From Sulfonitrofixus sp039714575 (GTDB lineage Bacteria; Campylobacterota; Campylobacteria; Campylobacterales; Sulfurimonadaceae), in contig JBDLJE010000062.1 of the NCBI GenBank assembly GCA_039714575.1, positions 1 to 14,032 of the forward strand: a DNA stretch of 14,032 bases, given 5' to 3'. Below, piece after piece: positions 6,809 to 12,714 of the stretch. Positions within the stretch are counted from its first letter, which is position 1, and every line of letters starts with the position of its first letter. Below the pieces are notes generated by a model. It made no database searches. It was not told the origin of the DNA and was given only the letters and a program-made list of their open reading frames with translations. A program made the position numbers and the translations under genes.

Positions 6809-7390
6809 ATGAATTACATAGTTAAACAGGTTATTTTAGGCAGTGTTATCGGGTTGATGGGTTTTGGTTTCAGCGGTTGTGGCGGGGCGGCAGTCTCTCC
6901 TGAACACGCAAAGCAGGTAGCGGATCATCAGCAGATGTACACACAACATACCATGTGGGCGCAAGCAAGCAGGATTTCGACACTGAACTTTACGATGGGT
7001 TTTCCGATCCCTGTTAACAGTGTCGTCTTCTATGAGGATGTAAACTCCAAGCAGCTGGCATTCTCCTATAATGAAAAACGTTACTACCTGAGAAACAGTC
7101 CAAGACACTCTAAAACGAACATGGATCAGATGTTAGACCGTTACTTTGCGGCAGGTAAAACAGACCTCTCCAAGTTTACAAAAAAAGAGCAGACAGCTAT
7201 TAAGGCGGGTAAGGCTGAAGTGGGTATGAGCAAAGAGGCAGTTCTAGTCTCTCTTGGGTACCCGCCGGCACATGCAACACCAAGCCTGCAGCAAGACGAG
7301 TGGAAGTACTGGAAGTTCCAACGCGGTTTTGCACAAGATGTGATCATCTATCACTTTAAAAACAACAAAGTCTCCAGTATTCAAGACTAA
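6809..7390 (+). CDS. predicted lipoprotein with C-terminal SmpA/BamE-like region
   Basis: 193-aa exported lipoprotein. Residues 1-23 form a type II signal peptide, with a hydrophobic core from about 8 to 20 and the lipobox FSGC giving a lipidated Cys24; Gly-Gly follows, so no Asp retention signal for the inner membrane is seen. The middle (40-130) is not recognised. The last 60 residues, with GMSKEAVLVSLGYPP (139-153), an aromatic strand DEWKYWKF (163-170) and IIYHFKNNKVSSI (179-191), resemble the helix-then-strands pattern of SmpA/OmlA/BamE proteins. That resemblance suggests an outer-membrane or envelope role, but it is not proof of being BamE. TAAGGAG lies 5 nt before the ATG. The gene has its own AT-rich upstream region and a strong hairpin after the stop, and the whole unit sits between the arms of a 17-bp inverted repeat. 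Confidence 0.8.
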   Translation: MNYIVKQVILGSVIGLMGFGFSGCGGAAVSPEHAKQVADHQQMYTQHTMWAQASRISTLNFTMGFPIPVNSVVFYEDVNSKQLAFSYNEKRYYLRNSPRHSKTNMDQMLDRYFAAGKTDLSKFTKKEQTAIKAGKAEVGMSKEAVLVSLGYPPAHATPSLQQDEWKYWKFQRGFAQDVIIYHFKNNKVSSIQD

Positions 7391-7393
7391 AGA

Positions 7394-7416
7394 TCTTGCG
7401 GAGTCTCTCCGCAAGA
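7394..7416 (+). terminator. strong hairpin after the lipoprotein gene
   Basis: Perfect 10-bp stem TCTTGCGGAG / CTCCGCAAGA with a 3-nt loop, starting 3 nt after the TAA. The following sequence is only loosely T-rich, so it may act as a terminator or as an mRNA 3' stabiliser. Confidence 0.65.
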
Positions 7417-7493
7417 CAGACGTAACTCTTTCTTAACTTTCTCTGCTATTTCAAAAACCCTACGGATTTTTATATCGGCTCTGTTATTATTTC

Positions 7494-7510
7494 TAAGGGC
7501 ACCTCTAAAA
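7494..7510 (+). repeat. right arm of 17-bp inverted repeat
   Basis: TAAGGGCACCTCTAAAA matches the reverse complement of 6732-6748 without mismatch. It lies just upstream of the ribosome site of the broken ArsC-like gene, so any insertion would have landed in that gene's leader. Confidence 0.85.
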
Positions 7511-7526
7511 CTATTTGGAGATAACT

Positions 7527-7634
7527 ATGAGCGAAGTACAAATTTGGCACAATCCGCGCTTTGGCCACCCATTAGTTAACTTTAAAATGTACATTGTCAA
7601 ACTTCGTAAAGTAGGTCTTATTGACTTATCGTGA
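7527..7634 (+). pseudogene. broken 5' end of an ArsC-like gene
   Basis: After a good ribosome site (TTTGGAG, 6 nt before), an ATG opens MSEVQIWHNPR, the typical N-terminus of an ArsC/YffB-family protein. It matches the intact neighbour at 7724, which begins MAVQIWHNNRC. The codon that should be the catalytic Cys is instead Phe, and the frame continues as unrelated sequence (GHPLVNFKMYIVKLRKVGLIDLS) to a TGA at 7632. The two starts share AGTACAAAT-TGGCACAAT with one difference. I read this as the remnant of a tandem paralogue interrupted right before its active-site Cys, by insertion or by recombination. The 333-bp stretch 7391-7723 therefore holds no intact gene: hairpin, inverted-repeat arm, this remnant and TGTACA palindromes. 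Confidence 0.72.
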
Positions 7635-7686
7635 ATGTACATTGATTTTTGAAGTAAGTGTACATATCTCTTGAGTTGTTTGTACA
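7588..7686 (+). repeat. four TGTACA palindromes upstream of arsC
   Basis: TGTACA occurs at 7588, 7636, 7659 and 7681, spaced 48, 23 and 22 nt; three are followed by TT. The 22-24-nt rhythm is about two helical turns. They could be an operator array for the downstream gene, or the multiple end-repeats of a vanished insertion sequence. Another TGTACA is at 6771, before the lipoprotein gene. Confidence 0.55.
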
Positions 7687-7723
7687 TTTATTTCAAAATT
7701 TAAATTATTAAAGGATACAAATT

Positions 7724-8074
7724 ATGGCAGTACAAATCTGGCACAATAATCGTTGTAGCAAATCACGTGAAGCTTTGAAGCTTTTAGAAGAACAAGGCAA
7801 GGAAGTAGAAGTGTTCAAATATCTTGATGAGGATCTTGATGAAGCAATGATCAAAGAGCTGCTGCTCAAACTGGATATTGATGCTATTGACTTGATGCGT
7901 ACAAAAGAAGATAAGTTTAAAGAGTTGAATCTTCAGAATGTGGGTGATGAGGGCGTATTGATAAGAGCGATGGTACGTTTTCCGAAGTTGATCGAAAGAC
8001 CTATTGTTATAAAAGGCAATAGAGCTGTTATCGGTAGACCTGCAGAGAAGATAATGGAGTTTTTAAACAGTTAA
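7724..8074 (+). CDS. ArsC/YffB-family glutaredoxin-like reductase
   Basis: 116-aa thioredoxin-fold protein of the ArsC family. Glutaredoxin-dependent ArsC reduces arsenate to arsenite in the cytoplasm. Seen directly: catalytic Cys11 in HNNRCSKSREAL; Arg59 (LMRTKE); Arg92 in ERPIVI; and Arg105 in GRPAEKI. The last three align with the arsenate-binding arginines 60, 94 and 107 of E. coli ArsC. The CSKSRE motif is the variant of the less characterised YfgD/ArsC branch, so arsenate activity is plausible but not certain. AAGGA lies 8 nt before the ATG. No arsB, acr3 or arsR is nearby, so it stands alone rather than in an ars operon. A broken paralogue lies just upstream. Confidence 0.85.
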   Translation: MAVQIWHNNRCSKSREALKLLEEQGKEVEVFKYLDEDLDEAMIKELLLKLDIDAIDLMRTKEDKFKELNLQNVGDEGVLIRAMVRFPKLIERPIVIKGNRAVIGRPAEKIMEFLNS

Positions 8075-8102
8075 GTGAAATAGTGAGTGTTTGAAAGTTG
8101 GC

Positions 8103-8134
8103 AGTTGTAGATTCCGGATCTAGTCCGGAATGAC
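8103..8134 (+). repeat. palindromic dispersed repeat, copy 1
   Basis: AGTTGTAG followed by ATTCCGGA-TCTAG-TCCGGAAT and GAC: 8-bp perfect stem with a 5-nt loop. Related copies are at 11128 and 11670. It lies between the converging arsC and DUF465 genes and may serve as a bidirectional terminator. A second short palindrome, AGTAAAA-A-TTTTACT (8135-8149), follows directly. Confidence 0.85.
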
Positions 8135-8161
8135 AGTAAAAATTTTACTATTGGGAAGTGA

Positions 8162-8392
8162 TTAAAGGCTGTGCTCTTTCTTGTACTTCATCAAGATGCC
8201 GTATGCCTCGTCTTTAAGAAGAAGTTTCTCTTTTTTAAGTGTCTCCAGCTCTATGTCTGTCATTGTTCCTTTTTCACCGGCAATGATCTGGTCGTCAAGT
8301 GCGTTATGCTTGTCAAAAATGTGTAAAAAGTGAGCATTTTTTGCTTCGTTTTCTTTCATGTGTGTGATGATGTCTCTGTATTCGTGTAACAT
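8162..8392 (-). CDS. DUF465 (YdcH-family) small helical protein
   Basis: 76-residue, highly charged and almost entirely helical protein. The family is recognised by a short helix, then a helical hairpin: FDKHNALDDQIIAGE (26-40) followed by MTDIELETLKKEKLLLKDEAYGILMKYKK (44-72), where the LKKEKLLLKDE stretch is the usual DUF465 signature. Function is unknown in the family; a short coiled coil is likely. There is no signal peptide. The ATG at 8392 is preceded by AAGGA 8 nt upstream and by a good -10 box. It converges with arsC and lies downstream of dcd on the same strand, with its own promoter. Confidence 0.85.
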   Translation of the reverse strand: MLHEYRDIITHMKENEAKNAHFLHIFDKHNALDDQIIAGEKGTMTDIELETLKKEKLLLKDEAYGILMKYKKEHSL

Positions 8393-8421
8393 TGTCAGTC
8401 CTTGTTTTTATAAGTAGCGGA

Positions 8422-8427
8422 ATTATA
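8422..8427 (-). promoter_or_regulatory. -10 box of the DUF465 gene
   Basis: Minus-strand TATAAT in the context GCGCTATAATTCCGC, about 30 nt upstream of the ATG; the predicted leader is about 22 nt and includes the AAGGA ribosome site. Confidence 0.6.
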
Positions 8428-8506
8428 GCGCTTACTTCGTTTAAGCTTGATTAATACCGCCCAAGAAAAAAGTTTTGAGACGGATTTTTAGAGGCGTTCT
8501 ACAGTC

Positions 8507-9067
8507 TTATTTTAAGATCCGAGGGAGTGTAATACCCTCTTGGCCGTGGTACTTCCCTTTTTTGTCTTTGTAGCTTGTCTCACAATCTTCATCGCCTTGC
8601 AAGAAAAGAACCTGAGCGATCCCTTCATTGGCGTAGATCTTTGCCGGGAGCGGTGTGGTGTTTGAGATCTCGATGGTGATGTGCCCTTCGAACTCAGGTT
8701 CAAAAGGGGTAACGTTTACGATAATGCCGCATCGAGCATATGTTGACTTGCCCAGGCAGATCGCCAAGACATCGCGCGGGATCTTGAAGTACTCTACCGT
8801 ACGAGCCAGAGCGAAAGAGTTAGGCGGCACGATACAGACATCCCCCTCAAAATCAACGACATTTGCATCGTCAAAGTGCTTTGGGTCAACCACTGTTGAG
8901 TTAAGGTTTGTAAAGATCTTGAACTCGTTGCTGACACGGATATCATAACCGTATGAACTGAGACCGTAAGAGACAACACCCCTGCCGACCTGGTCTTCAC
9001 AAAAGGGTGTGATCATCCCGTTCTCTAATGCCTGTTCTCGTATCCAACTGTCTGCTTTTAGGCCCAA
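8507..9067 (-). CDS. dcd: dCTP deaminase
   Basis: 186-aa homotrimeric-type dCTP deaminase that converts dCTP to dUTP and ammonia, feeding dTTP synthesis. Seen directly: SYGLSSYGYDIRV (33-45), VCIVPPNSFALARTVEYFKIP (77-97), LGKSTYARCGIIVNVTPFEPEFEGHITIEISN (105-136) and ANEGIAQVLFLQG (146-158). The GKSTYAR loop and Glu133 in TIEISN correspond to the substrate-binding and catalytic residues of E. coli Dcd. The protein closely follows the Helicobacter/Campylobacter form, including the MGLKAD start, so the TTG at 9067 is the chosen initiator; AAGGAG (9073-9078) lies 5 nt upstream of it. A minus-strand TATAAT lies at 9150-9155. accB diverges on the other side of a 175-bp gap. Confidence 0.95.
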   Translation of the reverse strand: MGLKADSWIREQALENGMITPFCEDQVGRGVVSYGLSSYGYDIRVSNEFKIFTNLNSTVVDPKHFDDANVVDFEGDVCIVPPNSFALARTVEYFKIPRDVLAICLGKSTYARCGIIVNVTPFEPEFEGHITIEISNTTPLPAKIYANEGIAQVLFLQGDEDCETSYKDKKGKYHGQEGITLPRILK

Positions 9068-9072
9068 AGTTG

Positions 9073-9078
9073 CTCCTT
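9073..9078 (-). promoter_or_regulatory. ribosome binding site fixing the TTG start of dcd
   Basis: Minus-strand AAGGAG, 5 nt before TTG at 9067. No in-frame ATG would give the conserved MGLKAD N-terminus, so this site decides the start. Confidence 0.8.
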
Positions 9079-9149
9079 CTTGTCGTTTAAATGCGTTTAA
9101 AGTGCTCTAAATGCACTCTGACGTGACGCTTATTAATATTAGTTGTGTT

Positions 9150-9155
9150 ATTATA
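9150..9155 (-). promoter_or_regulatory. -10 box of dcd
   Basis: Minus-strand TATAAT preceded by TTTTTATGCGA, a T-rich element of the epsilonproteobacterial promoter pattern. The predicted leader to the dcd TTG is about 75 nt. The accB promoter must lie in the same gap; AT-rich sequence around 9212-9228 (TTATTAATATTATAAAT) is a candidate. Confidence 0.6.
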
Positions 9156-9242
9156 TCGCATAAAAATTAAGGTCAGTTCTCTGTTTTTATCGTACAGAGT
9201 CAGATGAGCTGTTATTAATATTATAAATTAGGAGTCTACACC

Positions 9243-9713
9243 ATGGAAATGAAGCAAATCAACGCACTTATCACTAAGTTTGACGAAAGCGGTCTTTCAA
9301 AGATCAAAATGAGCAAAGACGGTTTCGAGATCGAGATGGAAAAAGCAACTGGTCTTGTTGCAGCACCGGTTCAAGCGGCAGCGGCTCTGACAGCGGCACC
9401 AGTAGCAGCGGCGGCACCAGCTGCAGCAGCACCGGCAGCGGCTCCAGCACCGGCTGCAGCAGCAGCGATCAGCGGTGACACGATCGACTCCCCAATGGTT
9501 GGTACATACTATGCAGCACCATCTCCGGACTCTGCACCATTTGTTAAAGTCGGTGATACTATCAAAAAAGGTCAGGCAGTAGCTGTTCTTGAAGCGATGA
9601 AGATCATGAACGAACTAGAAGCTGAGTTTGACTGCAAGATCGTTGAGATCCTTGTGGCTGACGGACAGGCAGTTGAGTACGATATGCCACTATTCGTAGT
9701 AGAGAAGATCTAA
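9243..9713 (+). CDS. accB: acetyl-CoA carboxylase biotin carboxyl carrier protein
   Basis: 156-aa biotin carboxyl carrier protein: an N-terminal helical segment (1-35), an Ala/Pro-rich flexible linker (39-76), then the biotinyl domain (80-156). The biotin attachment site is EAMKIMNE with Lys120, and the thumb-containing sequence SPMVGTYYAAPSPDSAPFVKVGD (83-105) is typical of bacterial AccB. It carries carboxybiotin between AccC and the AccAD carboxyltransferase in the first step of fatty-acid synthesis. AGGAG precedes the ATG by 8 nt. accC follows after only 2 nt, so the two are cotranscribed. The linker is built of GCN repeats that could vary in length without shifting frame. Confidence 0.95.
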   Translation: MEMKQINALITKFDESGLSKIKMSKDGFEIEMEKATGLVAAPVQAAAALTAAPVAAAAPAAAAPAAAPAPAAAAAISGDTIDSPMVGTYYAAPSPDSAPFVKVGDTIKKGQAVAVLEAMKIMNELEAEFDCKIVEILVADGQAVEYDMPLFVVEKI

Positions 9714-9715
9714 AT

Positions 9716-11056
9716 ATGGCTGAGATAAAACGTATCTTGGTCGCGAATCGCGGAGAGATCGCTCTTCGTGCTATTCGCACTATTAAAGAGATGGGTAAAG
9801 AGGCTGTTGCTGTCTACTCTAAGGGTGATGAAGGTTCTGAGTATCTGAAGCTTGCTGACGCTTCTATCTGTATCGGTGCGGCTCCAAGCTCTGAGTCTTA
9901 CCTTCACATTCCTTCGATTATCTCAGCGGCAGAGGTAAGTCACTGTGACGCGATCTTCCCGGGGTATGGTTTCCTTTCTGAGAACCAGAACTTTGTTGAG
10001 ATCTGTACACATCACGACATCAAGTTCATCGGGCCGACAGTGGCTGTAATGGAGCTTATGAGTGACAAGTCAAAAGCAAAAGATGTCATGATCAAAGCAG
10101 ACGTTCCTGTTGTACCGGGTTCTGACGGTGCGATCCACGACATCAAAGATGCTGCTAAACGTGCTGCTGTAGTCGGTTACCCGGTTATCTTGAAAGCGGC
10201 TCAAGGCGGCGGCGGACGCGGTATGCGTGTTGTTGAAGAGGAGTCTGGTCTTAAAAATGCATTTTTGGCAGCAGAGTCTGAAGCTATTACAGCATTTGGC
10301 GACGGTACGATCTACATGGAGAAATTCATTGAAGCACCGCGCCACATCGAAGTACAGGTCATGGCTGACAGTCACGGTCATGTTCTTCACATCGGTGAGC
10401 GTGACTGTTCAATGCAGCGTCGTCACCAGAAACTTATCGAAGAGTCTCCGGCGAATGTACTGACACCTGAAGTACGTGAGCGTCTTCACGCTGCTGCGGT
10501 TCGTGCAACAAAGTACATCAAGTACGAAGGTGCGGGTACATTTGAGTTCCTGCTCGACAAAAACCTTGACTTCTACTTCATGGAGATGAACACACGTCTT
10601 CAAGTCGAGCACACTGTCTCTGAAGAGGTTAGCGGTCTTGACCTGATCGAGTGGATGATCCGTATTGCTGAAGGTGAAGCACTTCCTTCACAAGAGAGCA
10701 TCACGTTCCACGGTCACTCTATCGAGTGTCGTATCTCTGCGGAAGACTCTGTACGTTTCTTGCCGTCTCCGGGTACGATCACCGAGTGGGTTGCACCGGG
10801 CGGTCTTGGTATTCGTATCGATACACACGCACACGCCGGTTACACGGTTCCATCGACGTATGACTCTATGATCGGTAAGCTTATCGTCAAAGCGGACACA
10901 CGCGAGAAAGCGGTTAAACGTATGCACCGTGCTTTGAGTGAATTCAAGATCGAGGGTATTCGTACTACGGTTGATTTTCACAAGAAGATGATGGCGAATC
11001 CTGACTTCATCAATAATAACTTTGATACTAAGTATCTTGAGAACTACAAGGGCTAA
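9716..11056 (+). CDS. accC: acetyl-CoA carboxylase biotin carboxylase subunit
   Basis: 446-aa biotin carboxylase; it carboxylates the biotin of AccB using ATP and bicarbonate. Domains in order: N-terminal pre-ATP-grasp region with VANRGEIALRAIR (9-21) and FPGYGFLSEN (81-90); ATP-grasp with the glycine-rich lid GGGGRGM (164-170), Lys118 and Lys160; HIGERDCSMQRRHQKLIEESP (225-245); and the active-site EMNTRLQVEHTVSE (290-303), where Glu298 and Arg294 match catalytic residues of E. coli AccC. The C-terminal domain is complete. It begins 2 nt after accB. Biotin carboxylases of pyruvate or 2-oxoglutarate carboxylase are similar, but the BCCP partner and the Campylobacter-like gene order favour AccC. 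No clear terminator follows closely; a palindromic repeat lies 72 nt after the stop. Confidence 0.95.
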   Translation: MAEIKRILVANRGEIALRAIRTIKEMGKEAVAVYSKGDEGSEYLKLADASICIGAAPSSESYLHIPSIISAAEVSHCDAIFPGYGFLSENQNFVEICTHHDIKFIGPTVAVMELMSDKSKAKDVMIKADVPVVPGSDGAIHDIKDAAKRAAVVGYPVILKAAQGGGGRGMRVVEEESGLKNAFLAAESEAITAFGDGTIYMEKFIEAPRHIEVQVMADSHGHVLHIGERDCSMQRRHQKLIEESPANVLTPEVRERLHAAAVRATKYIKYEGAGTFEFLLDKNLDFYFMEMNTRLQVEHTVSEEVSGLDLIEWMIRIAEGEALPSQESITFHGHSIECRISAEDSVRFLPSPGTITEWVAPGGLGIRIDTHAHAGYTVPSTYDSMIGKLIVKADTREKAVKRMHRALSEFKIEGIRTTVDFHKKMMANPDFINNNFDTKYLENYKG

Positions 11057-11127
11057 CGGCTCAGTGCAGCGAGCAACTAAATTGTGAGTCGTGCAAGGGT
11101 TAACACTAGCTCTTACTACTCTCTGTT

Positions 11128-11157
11128 ATTCCGGGCTTGATCCGGAATTTACAACTC
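11128..11157 (-). repeat. palindromic dispersed repeat, copy 2 (inverted)
   Basis: Reverse complement of copy 3 over 30 nt without mismatch: ATTCCGGGCTTGATCCGGAA followed by TTTACAACTC. It sits 72 nt after the accC stop. Confidence 0.88.
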
Positions 11158-11277
11158 TTTTTCTAACTTTCTTTTCCCCTCTTTAATTTTTAGTATTTGA
11201 TCAACTTTTATTGACGTCACTCTTTCCTTTTTTACTCGCAAAAAACGAAACCAAAAAGCGCTCGTGACGGCTTCAAG

Positions 11278-11293
11278 CCCGACAGCTGTCGGG
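11278..11293. repeat. 16-bp perfect palindrome
   Basis: CCCGACAGCTGTCGGG is its own reverse complement. It lies in a GC-rich patch between accC and the SurA-like gene. As RNA its inner bases could not all pair in a hairpin, so it could be a dyad protein site or part of a dispersed repeat. Confidence 0.7.
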
Positions 11294-11429
11294 TGCCTTC
11301 CCTTCGTTCGCTTGTTTCCTAAAAATCCCTAACTCGCTACGCTCAGACAAAGTGATTTTATTAACGGAAGTCGCTCTCTTCACTCAGCTTTGCAGATGCC
11401 ACGAAAAAGAGCAAGAGGTAACGCACTGA

Positions 11430-11554
11430 TTTGAATGTAAAAGCTAAAGATTTTGACTTAGTTGGAATGTTGTCGACATATTACTGCGTCTTGGTACGGT
11501 GGCTGAAGCCGGAGGGGTTTTGTGACCCCGAGTATTAGATACTTTTGAATGTAA
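11430..11554 (+). ncRNA. candidate structured RNA or repeat unit
   Basis: An 11-nt direct repeat TTTGAATGTAA (11430-11440 and 11544-11554) brackets a segment ending in three hairpins. These are GGC-TGAA-GCC (11501-11510), GGGGT-TTTGTG-ACCCC (11514-11529) and AGTAT-TAG-ATACT (11531-11543), the last followed by a T run. The arrangement resembles a small RNA with a terminator-like end. No promoter is obvious and the family is not recognised, so this is only a candidate. Confidence 0.3.
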
Positions 11555-11669
11555 CTGTCCCCGTAATAGCTCTTCTTTCTTTTCGTAAAAGTGACATACT
11601 ATCGATATGAAGTAATTAAAAAAGCTTAAAAGTGGAGAGAATTACAAAATAGGTAATGAAAGTAAAAAG

Positions 11670-11699
11670 GAGTTGTAAATTCCGGATCAAGCCCGGAAT
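11670..11699 (+). repeat. palindromic dispersed repeat, copy 3
   Basis: GAGTTGTAA then ATTCCGGA-TCAAG-CCCGGAAT, with GAC after it. It is an exact inverted match to copy 2 over 30 nt and differs from copy 1 at a few positions. It ends 27 nt before the stop of the SurA-like gene, on its 3' side. Confidence 0.88.
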
Positions 11700-11726
11700 G
11701 ACGAGATATGAAAGGGAAAGCGAGAA

Positions 11727-12563
11727 TTAGTTCTGCGGTAGACGGATTATCTTGATGTCCGCATTCAACCGTTGACGGTCAAAATAGTCTTTCAAAATCG
11801 TCTCACGTTTCTGCCCCATCAAAGCATTGGAGATCTGTGGTCGGATCGTTTCGAGTTCCGGTGCTTCAGTGGCACCTTTGTCTTTGAGATAAAAACTCAT
11901 AAATCCGCCGTTGGGTGCGGGAATGACCTGGGTGAAACTGTTGAGCGGTGTTGCGTTTAAGAGCTCTGCTAAACGGGGGTTGATCTCGTCGGCTTTGAAG
12001 GTGCGCTCTTCGCTGGTCACCTGAGGTGAGTAGAACATCGGGTTGTCAACCTTCTCTTGAAGAAGGTTCTTGTCAGGGCATTGGTAGATGAGAACATCGA
12101 ATGAAGAGGGTTTTTGAAACTCTTTTTTGTGGAGGTTGTAATACTCTTCGATCTCTTCGTCATTGGGCTGTTCCAGATGCGAAAAAGCGATGGCATTGTA
12201 GAGTTTTTGGTTAAGGATCTTCTCTTTGATCTTCTCTTTGAGCTCTTTCTCGCTGAGACCTTGAGACGTTTGAATAGCTGAGTAGAGTTCAATAACGCTC
12301 ATACGGTTCTGCTCAGCCATATTCTGGATGTCGTCAAAGATCTCCTGTTTTGAGGCGTTGATGTGACGCTCTTTGATCTCGATCTCTTCGAGTTTTTTAC
12401 GCTGAAGCATCTCAACAGCCTGCTCTTGAGGGATGTTGTTCTCTTCCATGGCCTGAGTGATCTCATAAAGGGTAATAGGCTGGTCTTTGACCATGATCGC
12501 AATGCCGTCGACGGTTTTGGCGTGAAGCGTCACAAAAAAGAGTATAAGTAATAGAAATTTCAA
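11727..12563 (-). CDS. SurA-like periplasmic chaperone / PPIase-family protein (Cj1289-like)
   Basis: 278-aa exported protein. Residues 1-15 form a Sec signal peptide with probable cleavage after LHA (Ala15). The mature start VDGIAIMVKDQPITLYEI (18-35) is the conserved opening of SurA/PrsA N-terminal chaperone domains. A mostly helical chaperone region runs to about residue 140, then a parvulin-like region (about 150-250) that lacks clear rotamase signature residues, so isomerase activity is doubtful. From memory it corresponds to C. jejuni Cj1289, a SurA-like protein lying between accC and gltX. Role inferred: escorting outer-membrane proteins across the periplasm. The start is TTG at 12563; no in-frame ATG would keep the signal peptide, and the ribosome site is weak. 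It diverges from gltX and converges with accC. Confidence 0.83.
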   Translation of the reverse strand: MKFLLLILFFVTLHAKTVDGIAIMVKDQPITLYEITQAMEENNIPQEQAVEMLQRKKLEEIEIKERHINASKQEIFDDIQNMAEQNRMSVIELYSAIQTSQGLSEKELKEKIKEKILNQKLYNAIAFSHLEQPNDEEIEEYYNLHKKEFQKPSSFDVLIYQCPDKNLLQEKVDNPMFYSPQVTSEERTFKADEINPRLAELLNATPLNSFTQVIPAPNGGFMSFYLKDKGATEAPELETIRPQISNALMGQKRETILKDYFDRQRLNADIKIIRLPQN

Positions 12564-12630
12564 ACAGGGCTCACTTGTATAATAGATGGCGTATTCTACC
12601 TACTTTATTATAACGCTTCGTTAAAGCGCA

Positions 12631-12643
12631 TTTTTGCTAAAAT
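12631..12643 (+). promoter_or_regulatory. gltX promoter, T-rich extended -10
   Basis: TTTTTGCTAAAAT combines a T run with TAAAAT (12638-12643), the typical Campylobacterota housekeeping arrangement. The predicted leader to the gltX ATG is about 65 nt. A perfect TATAAT further upstream (12578-12583) is an alternative or second promoter. Confidence 0.5.
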
Positions 12644-12714
12644 TCCACATTAATTTTTGTAATGTTTACAGCTCCTTTACAGAGGCGGTTCAGACATTAC
12701 TACAAAGGTCGATC

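Larger units (their letters stand above)
11057..11726. other. 670-bp intergenic region without a credible protein gene
   Basis: Tail-to-tail gap between accC and the SurA-like gene, unusually long for this compact window. It holds two inverted copies of the palindromic repeat (11128-11157 and 11670-11699), a 16-bp perfect palindrome (11278-11293), and a structured stretch with three successive hairpins (11501-11543) bracketed by an 11-nt direct repeat. Reading frames are short in all six frames; the longest ATG ORF I noticed in the middle (from 11395) has 12 codons. Confidence 0.75.

Noticed and set aside
8484..8493. TTTTTAGAGG downstream of dcd, matching the start of the 17-bp inverted-repeat arm
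   Set aside because: Only ten bases match and the following sequence differs; likely chance in an AT-rich context.
9357..9470. GCN-rich repeat in accB as a possible low-complexity artefact or frameshift
   Set aside because: The Ala/Pro linker is normal for biotin carboxyl carrier proteins and the frame continues into an intact biotinyl domain.
11395..11433. Short ORF (12 codons, Arg/Lys-rich) in the accC-SurA gap
   Set aside because: No ribosome site, very short, and in a region better described by repeats and hairpins.
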